A stretch of 64,000 bases of DNA. Source: an uncultured Spartobacteria bacterium (GTDB taxonomy: Bacteria; Verrucomicrobiota; Verrucomicrobiia; Chthoniobacterales; JAATET01). Where the stretch lies: positions 35,507-99,506 of the forward strand of contig CALLUD010000026.1 in the NCBI GenBank assembly GCA_938011325.1. Reading direction: 5' to 3'. Position numbers and translations under genes: made by a program. The notes beneath the pieces are model-generated. The model was not told where the DNA came from, ran no database searches, and worked only from the letters and a program-made list of their open reading frames with translations. Below, piece by piece: positions 8,141 through 15,996 of the stretch; position 1 is the first letter of the stretch; each line of letters starts with the position of its first letter.

Positions 8141-8512
8141 TTACGCGACGGGAATTCTGCGTGGCCTGGCGGCTTCCGCCTTCGGAAGCTTCACCGTCAG
8201 CAGACCCTGATCGATCGAAGCCTCGATGCGCGAGGAGTCAACGGTCGGATCAAGGTCGAACACGCGACGATAGTCGGCGTCCGAGGACTCGCGATACACG
8301 GCGTCTTCAGTCGGGATGTCCGTGCGATGTCCGGTAAGCGTCAGCTTGCCGTCTTCGAACGTGATTTCCACCCCGGACTTCGAGACGCCGGGCATCTCGA
8401 CCTCGAGCACGTAGCCATCGGCGTTCTGATGGATGTCGACCACCGGAGATACGGTCTCCACCCGTTCCGCGCGCTTCACGGGCGCGGTCTCTCTTTTGAC
8501 GATTTCGCTCAT
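8141..8512 (-). CDS. Hsp20/alpha-crystallin small heat-shock protein (second)
   Basis: A 123-aa ATP-independent holdase chaperone. The alpha-crystallin domain spans about residues 22-115 and includes the motifs DGYVLEVEMPGV and the closing GLLTVKLPKAE, followed by the short C-terminal RRIPVA, an I-x-V-like tail used for oligomer contacts. A good GGGAGGCG ribosome site precedes the ATG. It lies 24 bases downstream of the other hsp20 gene, and the pair shares one terminator. The two differ considerably in sequence, so they may form mixed oligomers or serve different clients; that is inference. Confidence 0.93.
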   Translation of the reverse strand: MSEIVKRETAPVKRAERVETVSPVVDIHQNADGYVLEVEMPGVSKSGVEITFEDGKLTLTGHRTDIPTEDAVYRESSDADYRRVFDLDPTVDSSRIEASIDQGLLTVKLPKAEAARPRRIPVA

Positions 8513-8536
8513 GGTGATTTCGCCTCCCTTCGATGA

Positions 8537-8989
8537 TTATTTGACGTCGACCGTGATCTTGTGCGGCTTCGCCTCGTCGGCCTTCGGCAGGTCGATGGTC
8601 AGCACGCCATCCTTGTAGGTGGCCTTGACCTTGTCGGCCTTCACCTGCGCCGGAAGCGTAAAGGTCCGGGAGAATTTTCCAAAGAACCGCTCGCTCCGGA
8701 AGCTCTCGCCGTCCCGATTCTCGACCTTCCGTTCGCCGGAGATCGTGAGGTTGTCATCGTGCAGGGAAATGTCGAAGTCCTCCTTCTTCATTCCCGCCGC
8801 CTCGAGACGAACCGTGATCCGATCGTCATCCTCGTAGATGTCGAGGGCCGGCATCCACCCGCGATCGGGGCCGAAAAGCGGCGCCTGATTGGCGAGCTGA
8901 AACGCCGAGTCAAACAGATCCCGGAGTGACGCCAGACGGTCGAAGGACGACCATGGGGTTAATTGGGGTTTGTAGCTTACAAGTCTCAT
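8537..8989 (-). CDS. Hsp20/alpha-crystallin small heat-shock protein (first)
   Basis: A 150-aa small heat-shock protein, the promoter-proximal gene of the pair. The N-terminal arm (PWSSFDRLASLRDLFDSAF) is followed by an alpha-crystallin domain containing RLEAAGMKKEDFDISL and GVLTIDLPKAD, and a C-terminal HKITVDVK tail. A strong AGGAGG ribosome site lies 7-8 bases before the ATG. The typical Gly-Val-Leu-Thr motif and length match the bacterial class. Regulation is likely from the 247-base space upstream, which holds AT-rich inverted and direct repeats described separately. Confidence 0.93.
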   Translation of the reverse strand: MRLVSYKPQLTPWSSFDRLASLRDLFDSAFQLANQAPLFGPDRGWMPALDIYEDDDRITVRLEAAGMKKEDFDISLHDDNLTISGERKVENRDGESFRSERFFGKFSRTFTLPAQVKADKVKATYKDGVLTIDLPKADEAKPHKITVDVK

Positions 8990-9072
8990 AATTCTTTCCT
9001 CCTGAAGTTGGTTGTTTCTCTCGAGACATTATTTAGCTTCAAGTGTGCCGGGAGCATTGCTGGCGAGATCCG

Positions 9073-9107
9073 ATTCATAAGTATCTATAAATAAGATTTT
9101 TATGAAT
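9073..9107. promoter_or_regulatory. AT-rich inverted repeat upstream of hsp20
   Basis: Arms ATTCATAA (9073-9080) and TTATGAAT (9100-9107) are perfect complements, separated by 19 AT-rich bases. The element lies 84-118 bases upstream of the first hsp20 start. It is not a CIRCE element (TTAGCACTC-N9-GAGTGCTAA). It could be an operator or promoter region for the heat-shock genes; no sigma-32 promoter could be assigned with confidence. Confidence 0.4.
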
Positions 9108-9136
9108 ACATCGCCGACGCGATCAAATCACCATAT

Positions 9137-9192
9137 GAGTCAATATGACCCATTCGTCGAGACGAGACGAGTTTGCAATCCGAGTCAATATG
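9137..9192. repeat. direct repeat GAGTCAATATG (two copies)
   Basis: The 11-mer GAGTCAATATG occurs at 9137-9147 and 9182-9192, a 45-base period. The similarity extends to about 18 bases with a few mismatches. The copies sit in the space between the GspF-like gene stop and the hsp20 promoter region. They could be a pair of regulator sites; chance is not excluded. Confidence 0.35.
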
Positions 9193-9236
9193 GCGCACTG
9201 CGACGCGAGCTTTCGCCGAAAAGGAACTATGACCTG

Positions 9237-10226
9237 TCAGTGGATGAATCCGTCGTATTCCAAGCCAGCCGGCATTTGGAACATCCCGAGGATCTGGGTG
9301 AGAATCATGTAAAAGATCCCCAGCAAAATCGCCATGTAGAGGAATTTCGTCAGCCAGCTGGTGAGCACTTCCATGCGAACGCCGAACTGCTCGACGTAGC
9401 GATCCGCCTGGCGCTCCATTTCCTCACCGAGGCGTCCGGACACCTCGCCAATCTGAAATGCGCGGTCGATGGACTCCGGAAAAGCCTGCGTTTTCGCCAC
9501 TGCGGCCCCCAGAGCGCCCCCATTCTGCACCGCCACAACAGCCTGCTCTGCGCCAGCCCGGAACAGCGCGCTCCCGCTGGCGAGCGCTGCGCGGCTCATG
9601 GAATTCAGGATGCTTCCGCCGCCCTTCACGAGAATGCCCATGATCAGGCAGAAGCGCGACCCGGCCAGTGCGACCCGCGTTTTTCCAAAAACCGGGAGTC
9701 GCTGGATGATTTGATCGACCAGCGGGTTCGAGTGGGCGAATCGCAGGGCGAGAGTCGTCAACAGCCACGCGACGGCGACCACTGCATAGAAGACTCCCAA
9801 AATGGTGGCTGCACTCGCGAGAAACGCTCCGAATCCCTGCCCCACCCACAGCGGCACGGACAGCAACACAGCGGCCGCATGCACCATAAAGACCGGATAC
9901 GCCGAGTGCACCAGCATCTGCTGCCGCGTGCGATGCATCGTGCTGTAATACTTCGCGAGATAGCCCATCGCGACTTCGAGTTTTCCAGAAAGCTCGCCGC
10001 CGCGTGCGACTTCACGATCGAGCGGGGTGAACACCTCACCCGCCGCTTCGAAAGCCGCGTCCATCGAGCGGTCGGCGGCTTGCTGCATCCGCTTCGCCAC
10101 CTCGCGGATCGAGCGCGTGCGCGTCGTGGAGAGAACTTCGAGGGACTCGCCAAACGAACGACCGCTGGCGAGCAGCTCGCGCATTTCGTGAAAAAACTGC
10201 TCTTTCTGCTGGAGGGTGAGGCGCAT
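9237..10226 (-). CDS. type II secretion/type IV pilus GspF-PilC-like membrane protein
   Basis: A 329-aa inner-membrane protein with two T2SF-type helical domains (about residues 5-125 and 165-290). There are membrane segments near residues 110-150 (AAAVLLSVPLWV and ILGVFYAVVAVAWLL) and a C-terminal one (FLYMAILLGIFYMILTQIL). The opening RLTLQQKEQFFHEMRELLASG is typical of GspF/PilC first domains. GspF proteins are usually about 400 aa, so this is a slim version. No GspE ATPase, GspG pseudopilin or secretin lies nearby, so its partners must be elsewhere. The start is the ATG at 10224-10226, divergent from ribD with 21 bases between starts. Confidence 0.78.
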   Translation of the reverse strand: MRLTLQQKEQFFHEMRELLASGRSFGESLEVLSTTRTRSIREVAKRMQQAADRSMDAAFEAAGEVFTPLDREVARGGELSGKLEVAMGYLAKYYSTMHRTRQQMLVHSAYPVFMVHAAAVLLSVPLWVGQGFGAFLASAATILGVFYAVVAVAWLLTTLALRFAHSNPLVDQIIQRLPVFGKTRVALAGSRFCLIMGILVKGGGSILNSMSRAALASGSALFRAGAEQAVVAVQNGGALGAAVAKTQAFPESIDRAFQIGEVSGRLGEEMERQADRYVEQFGVRMEVLTSWLTKFLYMAILLGIFYMILTQILGMFQMPAGLEYDGFIH

Positions 10227-10247
10227 GATCGGGGAGGTTTGTGTGAA

Positions 10248-11264
10248 ATGATAGCACACGCGGAGGCTGATGAACAGTTCATGCGGGCCGCGCTGGCTGA
10301 GGCAAGGAAGGGGCTTGGCCTGACCAGTCCGAATCCGGCCGTGGGTGCGGTGATTGTGAGGGGGAATCGCATCGTGGCCCGGGGATATCATCGCGCGGCC
10401 GGCCAGCCGCACGCGGAGATCGAGGCGATTCGGGCGCTGAGAAGTCCCGCACAGGCCGCCGGGGCGACCCTTTACGTGACGCTCGAACCCTGCTCGACGC
10501 ACGGCCGAACCCCGCCCTGCACCGATGCCATCATCAAGGCGGGCTTTGGCAGGGTCGTTTACGGCGCGACCGATCCGAATCCGTCGCACGCCGGCCGTGC
10601 CAGGAAATTGCTCGCCGCAGCCGGCATCGAAGTGACCGATGGCGTTCTGGCCGGGGAGTGCGCGGCTTTGAATGTCGCGTGGAATCACTGGATCACGACC
10701 GGCATGCCTTACGTCATCGCAAAGTGCGGGATGTCGCTGGATGGCCGCATCGGCTCGCACCCCGAAGCGCGCTGGATCACCACCGAAGCATCGAGACAGG
10801 ACGCGATGCGGCTCCGTGCGCAGGTCGACGCAATCCTCGTCGGCGGCAACACGGTGCGGATCGACAATCCCCATCTCACCCTGCGCGGCGTTTCCGGCCG
10901 TCAGCCGTGGCGGGTCGTGTGGAGCCGGCGTGGGGACCTGCCTTGCGACGCGCACCTGTTCACCGACGAGCACCGCGCGTCCACCCTCGTGTTCCGGAAG
11001 CAATCCCTCGCACAAACGTTTCGGGAGCTCGGCCGACGGAACATCACGTCGGTGCTGATCGAAGGTGGCGGGCAAACCCTTGGCGAAGCCTTCGACCGCG
11101 GGCTCGTCCATCGGGCGGTGTTTTATGTCGCGCCGAAGTTTCTGGGTGGATCGATTTCCGCCATCGCGGGTCGCGGAGCCCTGGAATCGTCGGAGCGTCG
11201 TCTGCGGGACGTGCGGTTCGAGCGAATCGGCGATGATCTCAAGGTCGACGGAACATTGGCCTGA
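10248..11264 (+). CDS. ribD: bifunctional riboflavin deaminase/reductase
   Basis: Second and third steps of riboflavin synthesis: deamination of the pyrimidine intermediate, then NADPH reduction of the ribosyl side chain. The N-terminal cytidine-deaminase domain has zinc ligands His55 (HAEIEAI, with Glu57 as proton shuttle), Cys82 and Cys91 (EPCSTHGRTPPC). The reductase domain starts near residue 148 (YVIAKCGMSLDGRIG) and ends with SVLIEGGGQTLGEAF. The start is ATG 10248, preceded by GGGGAGG; the frame is open far upstream, but that part overlaps the GspF-like gene and reads as non-protein. Other rib genes are not in the window. Length 338 aa is normal. Confidence 0.95.
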   Translation: MIAHAEADEQFMRAALAEARKGLGLTSPNPAVGAVIVRGNRIVARGYHRAAGQPHAEIEAIRALRSPAQAAGATLYVTLEPCSTHGRTPPCTDAIIKAGFGRVVYGATDPNPSHAGRARKLLAAAGIEVTDGVLAGECAALNVAWNHWITTGMPYVIAKCGMSLDGRIGSHPEARWITTEASRQDAMRLRAQVDAILVGGNTVRIDNPHLTLRGVSGRQPWRVVWSRRGDLPCDAHLFTDEHRASTLVFRKQSLAQTFRELGRRNITSVLIEGGGQTLGEAFDRGLVHRAVFYVAPKFLGGSISAIAGRGALESSERRLRDVRFERIGDDLKVDGTLA

Positions 11265-11287
11265 TCCGGCCAACTCCCACGCAATCC

Positions 11288-12496
11288 TCAGCTCGCCTCG
11301 ACGCCCAGCAGGATCCTCGCGGCTTGATTGACGTCCTTGTCCCCTCGCCCTGAGAGGTTGGCGATGATGATCTGGTCGGAGCTCATTTTCGGCGCGATCT
11401 TGATGACGTGCGCGATAGCGTGCGCGGATTCCAGCGCCGGGATGATTCCCTCCACCTTCGCCAGCAATTGGAACGCCCCCAGCGCGTCGTCGTCCGTGGC
11501 GAAATCGTATTCGGCCCGTCCGATGTCGCGGAGCCACGAATGCTCGGGACCCACTGCGGCGTAGTCGAGGCCCGCGGAAACGGAGTGCGTGAGCTCGATC
11601 TGACCGTCCTCGTTTGCGAGCAGCCAGGTCTTGGCGCCCTGCAACACGCCGAGGCGCCCGCCTTGAAACCGCGCCGCGTGTTCGCCGGGATGAATGCCGC
11701 GCCCGCCCGCTTCGATGCCGACCATCCTGACCGATTCATCGGCGAGGAATGCGTAAAACAGGCCGATTGCGTTGCTGCCGCCGCCCACGCAGGCCACGAG
11801 CAAATCTGGAAGACGCTCTTCGCGTTCGAGAATCTGCCGCCGCGCCTCGTCGCCGATCACCCGATGAAAATCACGCACCATCATCGGATACGGATGCGCT
11901 CCGTAGGCCGTGCCGAGAATGTAGTGCGTGCTGCGAACATTCGTCACCCAGTCGCGCATCGCTTCGTTGACCGCCTCCTTGAGCGTTGCCTGCCCGGCAG
12001 TGACCGGCACGACCTCCGCGCCGAGAAATCGCATGCGCGCGACATTCAGCGCCTGCCGCTCCATGTCGACGGCGCCCATGTAAATCACGCACTCGCAGCC
12101 AAAGCGCGCGGCCACCGTCGCCGTTGCCACACCATGCTGACCCGCGCCCGTTTCGGCGATGATCCGCTTCTTGCCCATGCGCTTCGCGAGCAGAATCTGG
12201 CCGACGGCGTTGTTGATCTTGTGCGCGCCCGTGTGAAGAAGGTCTTCGCGCTTCAGGTAAATTCTGGCGCCGCCGAGATGCTCGGTAAGTCGCTCGGCGA
12301 AATAGAGCGGCGTCGGTCGTCCGACGTAATTCGTGAGCAGGTCGCGAAGTTCGTCGTGAAAGGCCGGATCCTCCCGCGCGGCGAGATATTCGCGCTCGAG
12401 TTCCTGAAGCGGAGTCATCAGCGTTTCCGGCACGAACACGCCGCCATAGGGCCCGAAATGGCCCTTTGCATCAGGAACGGTCTCGAACTTCGTCAT
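11288..12496 (-). CDS. trpB: tryptophan synthase beta chain
   Basis: PLP enzyme joining indole and serine to make tryptophan. The 402-aa length and blocks such as GPYGGVFVPETL and HTGAHKINNAVGQ (Schiff-base Lys93) are standard. ACVGGGSNAIG is the phosphate-binding glycine loop, and ILNLSGRGDKD appears as IANLSGRGDKD near the end. The start codon overlaps the stop of mutY by four bases (ATGA), an unusual pairing since trpB normally sits with trpA and trpF. No trpA is visible. Translation is probably coupled to mutY. Confidence 0.97.
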   Translation of the reverse strand: MTKFETVPDAKGHFGPYGGVFVPETLMTPLQELEREYLAAREDPAFHDELRDLLTNYVGRPTPLYFAERLTEHLGGARIYLKREDLLHTGAHKINNAVGQILLAKRMGKKRIIAETGAGQHGVATATVAARFGCECVIYMGAVDMERQALNVARMRFLGAEVVPVTAGQATLKEAVNEAMRDWVTNVRSTHYILGTAYGAHPYPMMVRDFHRVIGDEARRQILEREERLPDLLVACVGGGSNAIGLFYAFLADESVRMVGIEAGGRGIHPGEHAARFQGGRLGVLQGAKTWLLANEDGQIELTHSVSAGLDYAAVGPEHSWLRDIGRAEYDFATDDDALGAFQLLAKVEGIIPALESAHAIAHVIKIAPKMSSDQIIIANLSGRGDKDVNQAARILLGVEAS

Positions 12497-13452
12497 GCCT
12501 CAGGATGCACGCTGCCCCGCGCACCCGCAAGCGCACGAATGACCCGGCGATGCGGCGACGGAATCGCGACGTCATCGAGCGAGTCGAGCCGAAACGCGGT
12601 GAGGCCCGGAGCGGGCGGCGACGCCACGACCTCCATTCGCACCCGAAACCGCGTGATCGGATAAGTCTCCACATGCAGCACCTCGCCCGCGACATCGGTC
12701 TCCGGCAGAATCCACATGCCCTTCCAGCGTCCATCCGACTTCGCGAGATGGATTCGATCACCCTCGACGATAAACGCCCGGCGCTCGGTCACCTTCGTCG
12801 TGACGGGACGTTCCTTCTTCCTCGGCAGCGACTCGGGATCCCGCGCGCGGCATGCTCCGCGAATCGGACACTCCGGGCACAGCGGATTGCGCGGCTTGCA
12901 CACAAGCGCGCCCAGTTCCATGAGCGCGGAGTTGAACTCTCCCGCTCCCGTTTCCGGTTGCAATGCCAGCGCCGCCTCGCGCATTGCCCGCCGTCCGGCG
13001 GCGGACTCGATCGGCTCCTGCAGGTCAATGACCCGCGCAAACACGCGTGCCACGTTCGCGTCGACCACCGGCGCCGCACGATCGAATGCAAAAGCCATCA
13101 CGGCACCGGCCGTGTATTCCCCGATCCCCGGCAGCGCCCGCAGGGCCTCCAGGTCGTCGGGCACAACCCCGCCGTGCCGCTCCACGATTGCCTTCGCTGC
13201 GCGATGAAGATTCCGCGCCCGTGAGTAGTAGCCCAGTCCCTGCCACATCGCGAGCACGTCCGGTTCCTCCGCTTTGGCGAGCGCGCGAACGCTCGGAAAC
13301 CGATTCATCCACCGCTCGTAATAGCCCACCACGGTGGCGATCTGCGTTTGCTGCGCCATGAATTCCGAAACCAGCACCGCGTAGGGATCGCGTGTGCGTC
13401 GCCATGGGAGATCGCGGGCATTCTGGCGATACCATGCGACGAGCCGGGACAT
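12493..13452 (-). CDS. mutY: A/G-specific adenine DNA glycosylase
   Basis: Base-excision repair enzyme that removes adenine mispaired with 8-oxoguanine. It has the catalytic Glu30 in SEFMAQQTQ and the helix-hairpin-helix LPGIGEYTAGAV. Asp131 lies in VVDANVARVF, and the 4Fe-4S ligands are C185-x6-C192-x2-C195-x5-C201. A C-terminal NUDIX-like recognition region (residues about 215-310) is present but divergent. I start at the ATG 13450-13452, because MutY proteins begin just before the AWYRQNARDLPWR block; two upstream in-frame starts (13479 and 13494) lack ribosome sites too. 319 aa against about 350 for E. coli. trpB follows with a four-base overlap. Confidence 0.93.
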   Translation of the reverse strand: MSRLVAWYRQNARDLPWRRTRDPYAVLVSEFMAQQTQIATVVGYYERWMNRFPSVRALAKAEEPDVLAMWQGLGYYSRARNLHRAAKAIVERHGGVVPDDLEALRALPGIGEYTAGAVMAFAFDRAAPVVDANVARVFARVIDLQEPIESAAGRRAMREAALALQPETGAGEFNSALMELGALVCKPRNPLCPECPIRGACRARDPESLPRKKERPVTTKVTERRAFIVEGDRIHLAKSDGRWKGMWILPETDVAGEVLHVETYPITRFRVRMEVVASPPAPGLTAFRLDSLDDVAIPSPHRRVIRALAGARGSVHPEA

Positions 13453-13625
13453 GGACGATGGAGATTTCAAGCGATGCATGGTTCGCGAAACCATAGGGAT
13501 CTGGGCTGCGAGGTCGAGAGGACCTCAAACCTGGCTTCCATGCACGACGAATAGATCCTGGGAGTTATCCCACCGCGGGATGCTGGCTTATATTTTGATG
13601 ACATAAAAGGTCGCAGGGAAATACC

Positions 13626-14162
13626 ATGCCCTCGATGAAAACATTACCAGTGGTGTTGGTGGCAGGAATGATGGCGTTGCTCACGAATGCGTGGGCGGCG
13701 AAAACGGTCGACTTCTCGGAACTTGCGGGAAGTTACTCGGGACAGGGAACGATCCTTGCCTTCGGAACCCCCTATTCCCTCACGGCCAAGGTGAAGTTTA
13801 ATGTCCCGAAGCACGGGAAGACAGCAAAAGTGAAGCTGTCGGGTCTGATCAGTGCAAGTAGCGGCGTGCCATGGAACGTCACACTCCAACTCAAAAAGAA
13901 AGGGAAGATGACGACGAACAATATCGTCGGAATCAGCACCGCGGAAATCTACATGGCTGCGGGCCGATATAAAGTGTCGAAGGGTTCGAAGCTTGAGACC
14001 AATGCCCAGTCAACGGTGGAGATGGCGACTCTGGCCCAGAAGGTGTCGATGACCGTCAAGCCCAAGGGCAAAAAGAAAAAGGCAATGAAGGTCCGCATCA
14101 CAGTGCTTGTCGACGGGGCCGAATATATCGTTTACAACCTCAAACTTACCGGGAAGCTGTGA
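13626..14162 (+). CDS. secreted protein of unknown function
   Basis: A 178-aa exported protein with a signal peptide (about residues 1-24, cleavage after AWA). The mature part is basic and beta-rich, with regular short motifs: FSELAGSYSGQGTI, a lysine-rich KPKGKKKKAMKVRITV and a closing YNLKLTGKL. It has no recognised domain. An AGGGA ribosome site precedes the ATG. The downstream gene (14159-14684) is a clear tandem paralogue sharing signal peptide, core and the final LTGK, but it is frameshifted. The pair overlaps as GTGA. No function is proposed. Confidence 0.7.
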   Translation: MPSMKTLPVVLVAGMMALLTNAWAAKTVDFSELAGSYSGQGTILAFGTPYSLTAKVKFNVPKHGKTAKVKLSGLISASSGVPWNVTLQLKKKGKMTTNNIVGISTAEIYMAAGRYKVSKGSKLETNAQSTVEMATLAQKVSMTVKPKGKKKKAMKVRITVLVDGAEYIVYNLKLTGKL

Positions 14163-14684
14163 AGATCATTCCTGCAGCTTTCGCCTCGCTGGCGTTGCTC
14201 GCAAATGCGTGGGCGGCCAGGGACGCTGACTTTTCGGAATTCAAAGGCACCTACCGGGGCTCCGGAACCATCGTCGCCTATGGATACTCCTACCCCCTGA
14301 CGGCGGCGGTGAAGTTTGCCGTGGCGAAGAGTGGAAAAACGGCGAAAGCAACCCTCTCCGGGGAAATCTCTGCCATGGGCACCGTGCCCTGGGCCACCAC
14401 GATCCGACTCCAGCGAAAGCGAAAGGCATCGACCAACAGCCTCTTTGGGAGTCGGTCTGGACGAGGGAACATTCGCTGGAAAGGGGAAATACCGAATCCC
14501 GAACGCCTCGAAACTGGTGAGCAAGACACACCGTGCGGTGACCCCCGGGTTCGTGATCGCCCAGAAATTGACGATGATCGTCGAGCCAAAAGGCAGGAAG
14601 AGAAAGAAACTCAAGACGACGCTGACAGTTACGTTCAACGGAACTCCGACCTACGTTTACAATCTGTCACTGACAGGGAAGTGA
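14159..14684 (+). pseudogene. frameshifted tandem paralogue of the secreted protein
   Basis: Begins at GTG 14159, overlapping the stop of its paralogue. The first frame encodes a signal peptide (about 20 aa) and the N-terminal half (DADFSEFKGTYRGSGTI), matching the upstream protein. Near 14447-14449 (a GGG run) the homology moves to the +1 frame and continues as VGLDEGTFAGKGKYR through KPKG-like lysine-rich sequence to the closing YNLSLTGK with stop at 14682-14684. Removing one G from the GGG restores a single frame of about 174 codons. So this is either a one-base insertion that inactivates the copy or a sequencing error in a homopolymer. Confidence 0.75.
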
Positions 14685-14816
14685 TTCGGTGGAGCTTTTC
14701 CCCTGCGGCGGGCTGAGGCTCGTCGCAGGGTTGTCGTTGGCCGGGACTTCGATCCGTGGAGGCCTTCGTTCTTCGTGTCTTTCCCGGGAGCGATCCGCTA
14801 CGTTGGCCTCCAGTCC

Positions 14817-15737
14817 ATGCCAAGTCCTTCCGTTTACACGTCGCCGCTTACGCCCGGCCAGGTGCAATTGCTGCGCGAGGCACTGGTCGCGCAGAACTTC
14901 GAGTTCGAGGAAAAACCCTACACCATCTTCACTGCGCGGAAGGATCGGCTGAACGTCGCCGTCTACGAAAAGGGACCCAAGGTCGTCGTGCAGGGCAAGG
15001 GACTGGAGGACTTCATCACATTCACGCTCGAGCCGCAGGTGCTCGGCGAGGCGAGATTCGGTTACGACGAGGTTTTCGAGCCGGAGAAGTTCGCGCCGCA
15101 CTTTGGAATCGATGAAAGCGGCAAGGGCGATTTCTTCGGCCCGCTTGTCGTGGCGGGGGTCTACACGGACGAACGGATCGCGCGTGAGTTCAATGCCGCA
15201 GGGGTGCAGGACAGCAAGAACATTGGCTCGGACAAAAAAGTGCGCGAACTCGCGACGATCATCCGTCGCTCGAAGACGCCGCAGACGGTGATCCTCATCG
15301 GCCCGGAGCGCTACAACCAGCTCTTCGAGAAGTTCGGAAATCTCAACAAACTCCTCGCATGGGGCCACGCCCGCGCGATCGAGAACCTGTGCGGGTTGCA
15401 GCCGGATTGTCCGCGCGCGCTTTCGGATAAATTCGCCAACGAGCATGTCATCCAGCGCGCGCTCATGGAAAAGGGCCGCGGTCTCGTGCTCGAGCAGCGG
15501 ACGAAGGCTGAAAGCGACTATGCTGTCGCCGCAGCGTCCATTCTCGCGCGAGAGAAATTCATCGATTGGATGGACAAGACGAGCGAGGAACTCGGCGTGA
15601 AAATCCCGCGTGGCGCCTCGGCGCAGGTGAAAGCCGTGGCCCGCACGCTTGTCGATGGCCGCGGCCCCGAGATTCTCTCAAAAGTCGCCAAGACGCACTT
15701 CAAGACGGCGGCCGAGGTGCTCGGTCGGTTGCTCTGA
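14817..15737 (+). CDS. rnhC: ribonuclease HIII
   Basis: Cleaves RNA in RNA-DNA hybrids (R-loops, primers). The 306-aa protein has the N-terminal TBP-like substrate domain of RNase HIII (about residues 5-85). The catalytic block is HFGIDESGKGDFFGPLVVAG with Asp99, Glu100 and the characteristic DESGKG, and later come KNIGSDKKVRELA and KAESDYAVAAASILAR. This distinguishes it from RNase HI and HII. I start at ATG 14817 rather than the upstream in-frame ATG at 14775, because the family begins shortly before the YTSPLTPGQ segment. It is probably a single-gene unit ending at a T-tract terminator. Confidence 0.94.
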   Translation: MPSPSVYTSPLTPGQVQLLREALVAQNFEFEEKPYTIFTARKDRLNVAVYEKGPKVVVQGKGLEDFITFTLEPQVLGEARFGYDEVFEPEKFAPHFGIDESGKGDFFGPLVVAGVYTDERIAREFNAAGVQDSKNIGSDKKVRELATIIRRSKTPQTVILIGPERYNQLFEKFGNLNKLLAWGHARAIENLCGLQPDCPRALSDKFANEHVIQRALMEKGRGLVLEQRTKAESDYAVAAASILAREKFIDWMDKTSEELGVKIPRGASAQVKAVARTLVDGRGPEILSKVAKTHFKTAAEVLGRLL

Positions 15738-15825
15738 GCTGGCTGTCGCATTGGTGAAGCCGATCATCAGCGCAATGACGCGGGTCGCCTGAGCGGCCAC
15801 GCAGATTTTCCGCGAATCGTCTGTC

Positions 15826-15853
15826 AGGTTTCGCAGCGAAATCTCGTTTTTTT
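15826..15853 (+). terminator. likely rho-independent terminator of rnhC
   Basis: An 8-bp stem (15826-15833 with 15837-15844, one G-U pair) with a 3-base loop, followed by CG and seven T (15847-15853). It lies about 90 bases after the rnhC stop. Confidence 0.6.
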
Positions 15854-15947
15854 ACGCGGAGACCATTTTCCACCGGGAGTTGGTGGTTCCGGATCTGGTC
15901 TGCATTCGCCCACAGCGCGTGCGGACACAGCGAACAAGGAAACCCCG

Positions 15948-15976
15948 GGGCGCCACCAAATTGGGGGGTGGCGTCC
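15948..15976 (-). terminator. GC-rich hairpin downstream of treS
   Basis: A 10-bp stem (15948-15957 with 15967-15976, one G-U pair) and a 9-base loop, about 20 bases beyond the treS stop on the minus strand, with only a short GTTT stretch after it. It may terminate treS transcription; the T-run is weak. Confidence 0.45.
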
Positions 15977-15996
15977 CGGATTCCCGGGCAAATGGC

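Noticed and set aside
8990..9236. CIRCE/HrcA operator or ROSE thermometer before hsp20
   Set aside because: The CIRCE sequence is absent, and no hairpin masks the strong AGGAGG site as ROSE elements do.
9102..10247. The long upstream extension of the ribD frame
   Set aside because: It overlaps the GspF-like gene in antisense, and a good ribosome site and the normal RibD start lie at 10248.
14685..14816. Hairpin 14701-14730 as a terminator of the secreted-protein pair
   Set aside because: The stem is only seven pairs with a 16-base loop and no T-run follows; too weak to call.
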